This document shows, piece after piece, positions 7,108 through 15,092 of a stretch of DNA of 64,000 nt. Origin of the DNA: UBA9160 sp035489755 (GTDB lineage: Bacteria > Myxococcota_A > UBA9160); contig DATGZK010000020.1 of NCBI GenBank assembly GCA_035489755.1, forward strand, positions 1-64,000, written 5' to 3'. How positions within the stretch are numbered: the first letter of the stretch is position 1; every line of letters begins with the position of its first letter. The notes beneath the pieces were generated by a model. It was not told where the DNA came from, searched no databases, and saw only the letters and a program-made list of their open reading frames with translations. The position numbers were made by a program, and so were the translations under genes.

Positions 7108-10100
7108 ATGTGGATTGTCCGAATTGCTCTGGAGCGTCCGTATACGTTTCTCGTACTCGGACTCGCGATCCTCATCTTGAGCCCGGTTGTTATTTCCCGC
7201 ACCCCGACGGACATCTTCCCGAATGTCGACATCCCCGTGGTTGCCGTGGCATGGCAATACACGGGTCTCAACCCCGAAGAACTCGAAGGCCGGCTCACCA
7301 CCTCATACGAGCGCGGTCTCACGACCCTCGTCGACAACATCGAGCACATTGAATCGACCACAATCAATGGGCAGGCGCTCGTCAAACTCTTCCTTCAGCC
7401 AAAGGCAAGTCTGGACACGGCGAACGCGCAGATCACGGCGTTCTCCCAGACTGCGTTGCGCAGCCTTCCACCCGGCACTCTGCCCCCCCTCGTGATCAAC
7501 TACAGCGCCTCGAGTGTTCCGATCCTTCAACTCGGCCTGTCCGGCAATGGACTTTCCGAAGCCCAGCTCAACGACCTCGGTCTCAACTTCTTGCGTACCC
7601 AGCTCATCACAGTTCCGGGCGCGGTGATTCCCTTTCCCTACGGCGGAAAAGTGCGCCAGATCATGATCGACCTGAACCCGAGCTTGCTCCAATCCAAGGG
7701 TCTTTCACCCCCGGATGTGTTGAACGCACTCCAGAACCAGAACCTTGTGCTGCCTTCCGGTACGGCCAAAATCGGCCTGTTCGAATATGACGTCCGGCTA
7801 AATGCCAGCGTACGCACAGTGCCAGAACTCAATGATCTGCCGATCAAGGTGGTGGGAGACTCGACGATCTATCTGCGGGACGTCGCGAACGTCCGAGATG
7901 GCTTCTCGCCGCAAACGAATATTGTTCGCCAGGACGGTCGCCGGGGCACCCTCGTCACGGTACTCAAAGCGGGCAACGCCTCGACGATCGATGTGGTAAA
8001 GGGCATCCGCAGTCTGCTCCCGCGTGTCGCGGGCACCCTCCCGCCAGAGCTCAAGATCCAACCGCTAGCGGATCAGTCCATTTTCGTTCGTGCAGCCGTG
8101 AACGGAGTGATTCGAGAGGCCATCCTCGCCGCCTGCCTGACAGGCCTCATGATCCTGATCTTTCTTGGCAGCTGGCGCAGCACACTCATCATCGCGACCT
8201 CCATTCCGCTATCGATTCTGACGTCGGTCATTCTGCTCAGCTTTCTCGGCGAGACCATCAACATCATGACGCTTGGCGGACTGGCTCTGGCGGTAGGGAT
8301 TCTGGTCGACGACGCCACGGTCACCATCGAGAACATCGAGCGGTACCTCGAAGAAGAGCACCCGCTGCACGAAAGCATCCTCCAAGGTGCCGCCCAGATT
8401 GCGGTGCCAGCTCTGGTCTCGACCCTGTGCATCTGCATCGTATTCCTCCCCATGTTCTATCTCGGCGGTGTCGCGCGCTACCTCTTTGTCCCCTTGGCGG
8501 AAGCGGTCGTATTCGCGATGCTCGCGTCGTACGTCCTCTCACGCACGCTGGTGCCCACGCTCGCGATGTACTTGCTGAAGGCCAAAGCGCCCGCGGGCGA
8601 ATCTCCCCGCAATTTTTTCGTAAGGTTTCAGCGAGCCTTCGAGCGCAGATTCGAGCGTTTTCGGGCTGGCTACCATTCCCTGCTGACCACACTGGTGCGC
8701 GCGCGAGCCATATTCATTCCCGCGTTCCTCCTGATGTCACTATCGGCGTTTCTCCTCGTGCCGCTGCTTGGGCAAGACTTCTTTCCGAGCACCGATAGCG
8801 GGCAGTTCATTCTGCATTTGCGAGCGCGAACCGGGACACGAATCGAAGAGACGGCGAACCTCTGCGATCGAGTCGAGAATTCGATTCGGCGAGCGATACC
8901 GAAGGAGGAGCTCGACAGCATCCTCGACAACATCGGTCTGCCCTACAGCACGATCAACACCATGCATGCCACCTCGGGGCTTATTGGCGCGGGTGACGCC
9001 GACATCCTGGTGTCGCTCAAAGAGAGCCACACGGCGACGGCAGACTACGTGCGCACGCTGCGCCAGAGTCTCCCGGGCGAGTTCCCGGGAGTGACCTTTT
9101 ACTTTCTCCCCGCGGACATCGTGACCCAGATCCTCAACTTTGGTCTTCCGGCACCGATCGATATCCAGATCGACGGAAACGATATCGAGGGGAACCGACA
9201 GCTCGCCGATCAGATATTGACGGATGTACGGAAGATTCCCGGCGTCGTTGACGCGCGGATCCAGCAGGTGTTCGACTACCCTCAGTTCAATATCGCGGTG
9301 GATCGAACCAAGGCGGCGCAAGGTGGCTATACAGAAAGGGACGTCGCGAGCAGCATGCTGAATTCCCTGAGTGGAAGTTTCCAGATCACGCCGTTGTTTT
9401 TCTTGAACTGGACGAACGGAGTGAACTACAGCCTTGTGGCGCAGACACCTCAGTACAATATTCAATCGCTTCAGGATCTGGAGTTGACTCCCATAACGTC
9501 GGCCACAATGGTGCACCCGGAGATTCTCGCGGACGTCGCGGCCATTACGCGTGCAAACGAAATGCAGGTGGTGAACCATTACAACATCCGGCGCGTTGTG
9601 GACGTCTATGCTTCGGTGCAGGACCGTGACCTCGGTGCTGTGGGCGGGGAAATTGGGAAAATCGTAGATGCGAATCAGAAGCTCTTGCCGCGGGGAAGCT
9701 TCATCACGGTCCGCGGGCAACTTGCCACGATGCGGTCGTCTTATATCGGTCTGATTGGTGGGCTTGGCTTTTCGATCGTCCTGGTCTATTTGCTCATCGT
9801 CGTGAATTTCCAATCCTGGTTGGATCCATTCATCATTATCACGGCGCTTCCAGCCGCGTTGGCGGGGATCGTGGTGTTTCTGTTTGTCACATTTACCACG
9901 CTCAGCGTGCCCGCGCTGATGGGCGCGATCATGTCGATGGGGGTAGCGACCGCGAATAGCATCTTGGTTGTCGCCTTCGCGAGAGAGCGGCTCGCCCATC
10001 ACGGAAGCGCCTCAAATGCAGCAATCGAGGCGGGATTTACGCGATTCCGTCCGGTCTTGATGACGGCGCTCGCGATGGTGATTGGGATGATTCCGATGGC

Positions 10101-10281
10101 GCTTGGATTCGGCGAGGGCGGGGAGCAGAACGCCCCGCTCGGTCGGGCGGTGATCGGCGGCTTGCTCTTCGCCACCGTCTCGACGCTCTTCTTTGTGCCC
10201 GCGGTGTTCAGTCTGCTCCATGAGCGACGTCGGACGGGGGAACCCGCAGGTGGCGAACCCCGCGACCGAGCTGAAACGTAG
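7108..10281 (+). CDS. RND-family efflux pump, inner-membrane subunit
   Basis: Proton-driven resistance-nodulation-division transporter of 1057 residues, the standard AcrB/MexF size. The first transmembrane helix follows the usual start (MWIVRIALERPYTFLVLG, then PTDIFPNVDIPVV). Two periplasmic loops separate two sets of six helices. The proton-relay pair in the fourth helix is present in GILVDDATVTIEN. The C-terminal half ends with the typical GRAVIGGLLFATVSTLFFVPAVF. I chose the ATG at 7108 because upstream in-frame residues do not belong to the family. The membrane-fusion partner follows after 18 bases; no outer-membrane channel is adjacent. Substrates are unknown, and hydrophobic drugs or lipids are typical. 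Confidence 0.94.
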   Translation: MWIVRIALERPYTFLVLGLAILILSPVVISRTPTDIFPNVDIPVVAVAWQYTGLNPEELEGRLTTSYERGLTTLVDNIEHIESTTINGQALVKLFLQPKASLDTANAQITAFSQTALRSLPPGTLPPLVINYSASSVPILQLGLSGNGLSEAQLNDLGLNFLRTQLITVPGAVIPFPYGGKVRQIMIDLNPSLLQSKGLSPPDVLNALQNQNLVLPSGTAKIGLFEYDVRLNASVRTVPELNDLPIKVVGDSTIYLRDVANVRDGFSPQTNIVRQDGRRGTLVTVLKAGNASTIDVVKGIRSLLPRVAGTLPPELKIQPLADQSIFVRAAVNGVIREAILAACLTGLMILIFLGSWRSTLIIATSIPLSILTSVILLSFLGETINIMTLGGLALAVGILVDDATVTIENIERYLEEEHPLHESILQGAAQIAVPALVSTLCICIVFLPMFYLGGVARYLFVPLAEAVVFAMLASYVLSRTLVPTLAMYLLKAKAPAGESPRNFFVRFQRAFERRFERFRAGYHSLLTTLVRARAIFIPAFLLMSLSAFLLVPLLGQDFFPSTDSGQFILHLRARTGTRIEETANLCDRVENSIRRAIPKEELDSILDNIGLPYSTINTMHATSGLIGAGDADILVSLKESHTATADYVRTLRQSLPGEFPGVTFYFLPADIVTQILNFGLPAPIDIQIDGNDIEGNRQLADQILTDVRKIPGVVDARIQQVFDYPQFNIAVDRTKAAQGGYTERDVASSMLNSLSGSFQITPLFFLNWTNGVNYSLVAQTPQYNIQSLQDLELTPITSATMVHPEILADVAAITRANEMQVVNHYNIRRVVDVYASVQDRDLGAVGGEIGKIVDANQKLLPRGSFITVRGQLATMRSSYIGLIGGLGFSIVLVYLLIVVNFQSWLDPFIIITALPAALAGIVVFLFVTFTTLSVPALMGAIMSMGVATANSILVVAFARERLAHHGSASNAAIEAGFTRFRPVLMTALAMVIGMIPMALGFGEGGEQNAPLGRAVIGGLLFATVSTLFFVPAVFSLLHERRRTGEPAGGEPRDRAET

Positions 10282-10299
10282 ACTCGCAAGGATGTCGCG

Positions 10300-11496
10300 T
10301 TGATGACAGAAGAAGAAGAGGGACCGCGGGGAGCGGGCGGGGACAAAGGCCCGCTCGAGGCGCGCCGTCGCGACGCGAGGCTTTATCTCGTGATCGGTGC
10401 CGTCGTAGTCATCGGGCTCGGTCTCTACTTCGGTGTGCACGCCCGTTCGGCGGCTGGAGCAAGGCTCAAGCAAGCCACCCAGGACGCGCTGAGAGTCACG
10501 GTGACCGTTGTCGAGCCCGTCCCGACAGCTCCCGAGCGGGAACTCATCCTCCCGGGAAACACGCAGGCATTCATCACGGCGCCGATCCATGCGCGGACCA
10601 ATGGCTATCTAGAGCACTGGTATTTCGACATTGGGGCACGTGTCAAGCAAGGGGACTTACTCGCGCGAATCGCGACTCCCGAAGTGGATCAGCAGTTGCA
10701 GCAGGCCCGAGCGGATCTCAAGAGCGCGGAAGCGAATCTGGCGATTGCGAAGATCACCGCGGAACGCTGGCAGGCACTCGTTGCGAACGGGGCGGTTTCG
10801 AGGCAAGAGACTGATCAGGCGTCCACAAACCTCCGCGCGGCGAGGGCCGCAGTGGATTCCAGTAGGGCCAACGTGCGACGGCTTGAGAACTTGCAGTCGT
10901 TCGAAACGGTCTATGCGCCATTCGATGGGGTCGTCACAGCTCGCAATACAGACATTGGTGCACTGATTGATGCAGGCGCGGGAGTGCAAGGCAAGGAGCT
11001 GTTCCAGATGGCAGATCTCCGTACCATTCGCGTCTACGTCGCGGTTCCGGAAGTATATGCACAAGCCGTGCAGGCGGGTGCGGAGGCGGTCCTCACCTTG
11101 GACGAGTTCCCGGACGAGGTCTTCCACGGGAGTGTCGCGAGGAACTCCAATGCGATCGACCCGGCATCGCGCACGCTGCTTACGGAAGTGGACGTTGACA
11201 ATCGGGACGGACGGTTGATGCCTGGGGCGTATACACTGGTGCACCTAAAACTGCCCAAGGAGATCCGGTCGGTGACTATTCCGGCCAACACCCTCCTGTT
11301 CCGATCGGAGGGTTTGCGCGTGGGTGTCGTGCGCAATGGCCAAGCGGAGCTCGTACCGGTAAAGATCGGCCGCGACTACGGTGCGACGGTAGAGGTGGTC
11401 GCCGGGCTCGAGCCGACGGATGCAGTCATTGTCGACCCCCCGGATTCGCTGATCAGCGGTACGCCGGTCAAGACGAATCAGCAACGGGCGCAATGA
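10300..11496 (+). CDS. RND efflux periplasmic adaptor (membrane-fusion protein)
   Basis: HlyD/AcrA-type adaptor of 398 residues linking the upstream pump to an outer-membrane channel. The N terminus is cytoplasmic and charged, followed by one membrane helix (LYLVIGAVVVIGLGLYFGV at about 28-46) instead of a lipoprotein signal. Then come the first half of the lipoyl domain (THARTNGYLEHW region), an alpha-helical hairpin rich in Ala, Glu and Gln (about 130-195), the second lipoyl half (ETVYAPFDGVV) and the beta-barrel with DEFPDEVFHG. Spacing of 18 bases after the pump gene indicates one operon. A hairpin follows its stop codon. Confidence 0.92.
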   Translation: MMTEEEEGPRGAGGDKGPLEARRRDARLYLVIGAVVVIGLGLYFGVHARSAAGARLKQATQDALRVTVTVVEPVPTAPERELILPGNTQAFITAPIHARTNGYLEHWYFDIGARVKQGDLLARIATPEVDQQLQQARADLKSAEANLAIAKITAERWQALVANGAVSRQETDQASTNLRAARAAVDSSRANVRRLENLQSFETVYAPFDGVVTARNTDIGALIDAGAGVQGKELFQMADLRTIRVYVAVPEVYAQAVQAGAEAVLTLDEFPDEVFHGSVARNSNAIDPASRTLLTEVDVDNRDGRLMPGAYTLVHLKLPKEIRSVTIPANTLLFRSEGLRVGVVRNGQAELVPVKIGRDYGATVEVVAGLEPTDAVIVDPPDSLISGTPVKTNQQRAQ

Positions 11497-11502
11497 AGAC
11501 CG

Positions 11503-11520
11503 CCGGGCAAAGGTGCCCGG
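11503..11520 (+). terminator. Hairpin after the RND operon
   Basis: CCGGGCA-AAGG-TGCCCGG is a perfect 7-bp stem with a 4-base loop, beginning six bases after the adaptor stop codon. No T-run follows, so it may be a Rho-associated end, an mRNA-stabilising hairpin or an attenuating structure rather than a classic intrinsic terminator. Confidence 0.45.
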
Positions 11521-11685
11521 TGCGCTGCTTAAGCGGGATTGCGTGAGCCCTGCAGCGTGAGGGTCGCCGGCACAAAACGCGGCCGTCCGCGAGGCTCCGT
11601 CCGGACGGGTTTCAGGCATACGAGGCACAGTTCCGTCCGTCCTCCATTGCCGTCTCCGCATCGCTCACGCTGTCGCGTCTCTTGC

Positions 11686-11713
11686 AATTTGCATCACGGA
11701 CGCAATGTAAATG
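11686..11713. promoter_or_regulatory. 28-bp operator, copy 1
   Basis: AATTTGCAT-N10-ATGTAAATG. The right arm is identical to, and the left arm differs at two of nine bases from, the perfect repeat at 15037-15064, with exactly the same 10-base spacer. A possible -35 TTGCAT overlaps the left arm. The site is about 50 bases before the conserved unknown gene at 11764. It is the likely binding site of the TetR protein encoded at 13130-13780. Confidence 0.6.
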
Positions 11714-11763
11714 TAGTAGGCTAGCGGCGCGGCGCCGAAAAAGCGGGGCAGGTGGTACCGAGA

Positions 11764-13014
11764 ATGAGCACCGTTCCCTCGACATTCGACGATCTGCCCC
11801 GGGCGGTGCTCCTGCCCGTCGCGCTCGAGACCATGCACGTGGGGCATCTGCTCGACCGCGCGCTGATGCCGCAGGTCGTGATTGCAACAAAAAGCGTCGC
11901 CGCGGTTGAAGAGGTTGCCATCCTCGAATGGATGGGTGCCAGTCCTGTCTACACCGCTCGCATGCGAAGGCTCATGGGCATCGAAGGTGACGGCGTCGAC
12001 GCCATCATGAAGGCCCTCCAGCTCGACGTCGGATTCCCGCACCAGTACATGGACGTGGGCTGGAAGTTCGTGGACGCTCGTTACGGCGAGTTCTGGCTCC
12101 GTCATTGCGGCGCGCTAATGGACGTCGAACCGCACGGAGAAGAGCGCGTGATCGGGATGTGCCATCACATCGAAGATCCGACCTTCGACGCCACGGCCTA
12201 CGCGACGAACCCCCGCGCCCGAGTTCGTCCCATTCATCGCCCGCCGCGAGTTCCTGCCGACCGCAAGCCGCATTGCCACTGGACGATCGAGGTCGACCCT
12301 GCGAACGAACCGGTGAGCCCCGCCGCGCACACGAGCGCCGTGGCAGGGCTTGCGCTTGCGCGAATCGAAAACCGCTGCGCACCGGAGGATGCACCGGAGG
12401 GGTTGACGAACTACGCGGGTTCATTCGACCCGGAATTTCGTCTGGGTCGGCTCTCGAGCGCGACGCTGGCCGCCGTGGCACGCGAGTTCCAGGCCCAAGC
12501 GCACCTGCTCTCCTGCTCGGCGGAGATCACGCTGAGCGAGCGGCTGGGCCGCGGCGTGGCCCGTGATTTGATCTCGGCCCAGTGGATTGGGGTCTCCTGG
12601 ACTGCGAGCCAGCGGCTCGCCAAAGCGCTCGGGCAGACGGGTGGGGGAACGCACGCCGTGGCGGCCGTGCTTGGCGGGCTCGCGACGCTGCCCCCCGGTT
12701 TTCATCGCAGCGCCGAGGTCTCGTGCGACCGCGTGCGCCTCGCGCTCGAGCCCGCAAGCCCCAACCTTCTGGATCCGGAGCATCCAGGCTGGCTGGGACT
12801 CCTCGTCCGCGGGGATCACCGCGGCGTCGAGACCGCCGCTCAGGCGGTGGATCCGCGCGCGCGCCTTGTTGATTTTTCAACGGACGCGGGTCGCCTCTCC
12901 GTGGAGTTCAGCGTGGAAGCGGACGCCACGCCCGCCAAAGAGCCGCCGCCGGCAGCATTCATGCGCCTTAGCACCGCGACCTCCTTCGTGTTCGATCTGG
13001 ATCGAGCACGCTGA
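11764..13014 (+). CDS. Conserved protein of unknown function
   Basis: Soluble protein of 416 residues with no signal peptide or membrane segment. I do not recognise a named family. The first third has a segment rich in potential metal or acid-base ligands (FWLRHCGALMDVEP, GMCHHIEDPTFDAT, then PHCHWTIEVDP), which would suit an enzyme active site. The Ala-rich C-terminal two thirds look globular and may bind a hydrophobic ligand or cofactor. The ATG at 11764 is preferred; a GTG at 11752 is the alternative. A copy of the 28-bp operator found at the CYP locus lies upstream, so it is probably part of the same TetR regulon and the same sterol- or lipid-related pathway. Confidence 0.75.
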   Translation: MSTVPSTFDDLPRAVLLPVALETMHVGHLLDRALMPQVVIATKSVAAVEEVAILEWMGASPVYTARMRRLMGIEGDGVDAIMKALQLDVGFPHQYMDVGWKFVDARYGEFWLRHCGALMDVEPHGEERVIGMCHHIEDPTFDATAYATNPRARVRPIHRPPRVPADRKPHCHWTIEVDPANEPVSPAAHTSAVAGLALARIENRCAPEDAPEGLTNYAGSFDPEFRLGRLSSATLAAVAREFQAQAHLLSCSAEITLSERLGRGVARDLISAQWIGVSWTASQRLAKALGQTGGGTHAVAAVLGGLATLPPGFHRSAEVSCDRVRLALEPASPNLLDPEHPGWLGLLVRGDHRGVETAAQAVDPRARLVDFSTDAGRLSVEFSVEADATPAKEPPPAAFMRLSTATSFVFDLDRAR

Positions 13015-13129
13015 CCGGTATTCAAGAGCGCCGGACCGCCCCCGAAGCCGCGTCGGTTGCAGCTCGCCACGAAGGCCGCCAAGGAGCCCGAGCTACGGCC
13101 GCGGAGGCCCGCGAGCCTCTTGCCGGCGA

Positions 13130-13780
13130 CTAGACCGCGCGAGCGGAGAGCTCGCGCACGAGTGTGGCCTCGAGCAGCGCGAGCTCGCCCTCGCGCAGGT
13201 GCGCTCCGGAGCCCTCGAGCATCAGCGTCGAGGCGAGACCCGAGAGCACCGAGACCGTGTAGTGCTGAAGCAGGCGGTGACGAGCGGGGGACAGTGGTGC
13301 ATCGTGAAAGAGTCGCTGCCAGACACGGTCAAAGGCCCGAAACATGCGCGCCTGCCAGGAGGGCTCCCGGGCCGGGTAGAGATCCGTTCGGCGCAAATGA
13401 TCGAGCAGGATCTCGAACGTCGACGCGTACTCGCGGCTTGCGAAGTGCTGCCACGTGCGCTGCAGGAAGAGGGACGTCCGCTCGGCGAGGCTCGTCTGGG
13501 CGACCATGAGGTCCTCGAGGCGAGCTTCAAAGCGCCGAAACGAGTCTTCGAGCACAGCGAGCAAGATCCCATCCTTGTCGCCGAAGTGGTGCTGTACCGC
13601 ACCCCAAGTCACACCGGCGCGGCGGGTGATCTCCTGCGCAGTCGTACGTTGGAAACCGAGCTCAGCGATGCAATCGACAGTCGCGTTCAGAATTCGTCCC
13701 CGTGTATCCGCGGTGCGCTCGGCATGAGAGCGGCGCACGTGACGTCGAGGCGCGGGGCGAATGCGCACTGCCTGCGTCAC
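13130..13780 (-). CDS. TetR-family regulator
   Basis: One-component repressor of 216 residues. The N-terminal helix-turn-helix reads RGRILNATVDCIAELGFQRTT then AQEITRRAGVTWGAVQHHFGDKDGIL, the usual TetR pattern. The C-terminal ligand pocket is not conserved enough to name a ligand. Its start overlaps the stop of the CMD-family gene (ATGA), and it is the last gene of the minus-strand unit that begins at 15021. That unit, the divergent P450 operon and the gene at 11764 all have the same 28-bp inverted repeat in their promoters, so this protein is the likely autoregulated controller of all three. Confidence 0.88.
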   Translation of the reverse strand: MTQAVRIRPAPRRHVRRSHAERTADTRGRILNATVDCIAELGFQRTTAQEITRRAGVTWGAVQHHFGDKDGILLAVLEDSFRRFEARLEDLMVAQTSLAERTSLFLQRTWQHFASREYASTFEILLDHLRRTDLYPAREPSWQARMFRAFDRVWQRLFHDAPLSPARHRLLQHYTVSVLSGLASTLMLEGSGAHLREGELALLEATLVRELSARAV

Positions 13781-14154
13781 GGCTGTCTCGTTTTGCTGGC
13801 GCGCTCCGCGCGCAGCTCACGCACCACTTGGCTCGCTACCGCGGCCACAGGCCAACCGCCATAGTGTGCCACATGCAACACCAGCTCATCGATCTCAGCA
13901 TCCGTCAGCTGCCCGGTGCGGATCGCGGCGCTGAGGTGGAGTTTCAAAGTGGCCTCATGCCCGAGACAGATGAGGACTGTAAGCGTCACGATGCGGCGGT
14001 CACGCACAGACAGCCCTGTGCGTGTCCACACGTCCGCGAATAAGTGGTCGAGTGTAGCGTCGAGGAAGACATCGCCCGGGAGATTCGGGGGTTTGAAGCC
14101 CATCACTCGTTCGAAGGCCGCGACGCCGCGTTCCCGACGTTCTCCTTCTGCCAT
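13777..14154 (-). CDS. Carboxymuconolactone decarboxylase-family protein
   Basis: 125-residue PcaC-like protein: ERVMGFKPPNLPGDVFLDATLDHLFADVWTR region, then LSVRDRRIVTLTVLICLG, then a helix with GQLTDAEIDELVLHVAHYGGWP. The CxxC pair of AhpD-type peroxidases is absent; only a single Cys lies in VLICLG. A decarboxylase/lactone-type or accessory role is therefore more likely than peroxidase. True carboxymuconolactone decarboxylases act in protocatechuate catabolism, but no other gene of that pathway is here. It overlaps the TetR gene by 4 bases and follows the dehydrogenase gene after 3 bases. Confidence 0.85.
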   Translation of the reverse strand: MAEGERRERGVAAFERVMGFKPPNLPGDVFLDATLDHLFADVWTRTGLSVRDRRIVTLTVLICLGHEATLKLHLSAAIRTGQLTDAEIDELVLHVAHYGGWPVAAVASQVVRELRAERASKTRQP

Positions 14155-14157
14155 CGT

Positions 14158-15021
14158 TCACCTCCTCTTCGTATCGTCGAGGCCGTAGACGCGCGCCATG
14201 ATCTGGGAAGCGAGCGCCGAACCGGGCAGGGCAACGCCGCACTCCCGGGCGAGCGCGAGGGTCGCTGCGAGGTCTTTCTCCGCGAGCTCCACAAATCCCG
14301 CCAACATTGCCTGGAAGCTCTCACTGCGGCGCGTTTCTTCTGGCGCCTTGTGCAGCCCGAGAAACGCCAGCATGGGATCGGTGAGGTTGCCGTTCGAGCG
14401 CGTAACCTGCTCGAGCACCTGCTGGGGGAGCCCAGCCGCGCGGGCGAGCAGCGTTGCCTCATAGGCCGAGGTCCATGCGAGGTACGTCATCAGGTTGTTG
14501 CAAAGCTTGAGTTTTGCACCGGCGCCGAGGGGACCTACGTGCACGATCAGCTTGGCAAACGACTCCAGCGCGGGGCGGATCTTGTCGAGGTGCCTTGCGT
14601 CCCCGCCCACCATCACCGTGAGGGTGCCCTGCGCGGCGCCCGCGGCACCTCCTGTGATGCATGCGTCGACCAGAGCAATCCCGCGCGCCGCAGCTGCCTC
14701 CGCCAACGCCAGCACCGTTTTCGGCTGCACCGTGCTGTGCACGGCTACGATCACGCCGGCCTCGGCCCCAGCGAAAACGCCGTCGGAGCCGAGGGTCACA
14801 GCGCGCAAATCGTCGTCGTCGCGAACGCAGAGCCCGACATAGTCGCTCGCCGCCCCGACCGCACGCGCCGTGGCCACGGCCTTCGCCCCGGCCACCACGA
14901 GCTCATGCACCGAAGCCGGCGCGAGATCGTGCACCGTCGTCTCGAGCCCCGCTGCCACGAGCCGCCTCGCCATGGGCTTTCCGATATTGCCGAGACCGAT
15001 AAAGCCCGCGCGCAGCGTCAT
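14158..15021 (-). CDS. 3-hydroxyisobutyrate dehydrogenase-family oxidoreductase
   Basis: NAD(P)-dependent beta-hydroxyacid dehydrogenase, 287 residues. The Rossmann motif is GFIGLGNIGKPMARRL at the extreme N terminus. The substrate-binding motif reads VDACITGGAAGAAQGTLTVMVGG, with GGAAGA where 3-hydroxyisobutyrate dehydrogenases have SGG, and the catalytic-lysine segment is GAGAKLKLCNNLMTYL. The substrate is a small beta-hydroxyacid, its semialdehyde or a similar compound; which one is not visible. It is the first gene of a three-gene unit with the CMD protein and TetR regulator. Its promoter lies in the 71-base divergent region shared with the P450 operon, across the perfect operator repeat. 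Confidence 0.88.
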   Translation of the reverse strand: MTLRAGFIGLGNIGKPMARRLVAAGLETTVHDLAPASVHELVVAGAKAVATARAVGAASDYVGLCVRDDDDLRAVTLGSDGVFAGAEAGVIVAVHSTVQPKTVLALAEAAAARGIALVDACITGGAAGAAQGTLTVMVGGDARHLDKIRPALESFAKLIVHVGPLGAGAKLKLCNNLMTYLAWTSAYEATLLARAAGLPQQVLEQVTRSNGNLTDPMLAFLGLHKAPEETRRSESFQAMLAGFVELAEKDLAATLALARECGVALPGSALASQIMARVYGLDDTKRR

Positions 15022-15036
15022 AGATCGAGCCTATCA

Positions 15037-15064
15037 CATTTACATTGCATGCGAGATGTAAATG
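15037..15064. promoter_or_regulatory. 28-bp operator, copy 2 (perfect inverted repeat)
   Basis: CATTTACAT-N10-ATGTAAATG, a perfect 9-bp inverted repeat with a 10-base spacer, centred in the divergent promoter region between the dehydrogenase (minus) and the P450 operon (plus). An imperfect copy with the same spacer lies at 11686-11713. Placement between divergent promoters next to a TetR gene is the classic repressor arrangement. Binding is inferred. Confidence 0.65.
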
Positions 15065-15074
15065 ATGGTATAGG
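15045..15074 (+). promoter_or_regulatory. Candidate promoter of the CYP operon
   Basis: TTGCAT (15045-15050) and TATAGG (15069-15074) are separated by 18 bases, a fair sigma-70-like match. The right arm of the operator lies in the spacer, so a bound repressor would block this promoter. GGGGAGG follows just before the P450 ATG at 15093. Confidence 0.45.
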
Positions 15075-15092
15075 AAAACGCAGGGGAGGTGC

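Noticed and set aside
8740..10002. Minus-strand 420-codon open frame
   Set aside because: Antisense to the RND pump, which has clear family motifs along the whole length; the antisense translation is Arg/His-rich.
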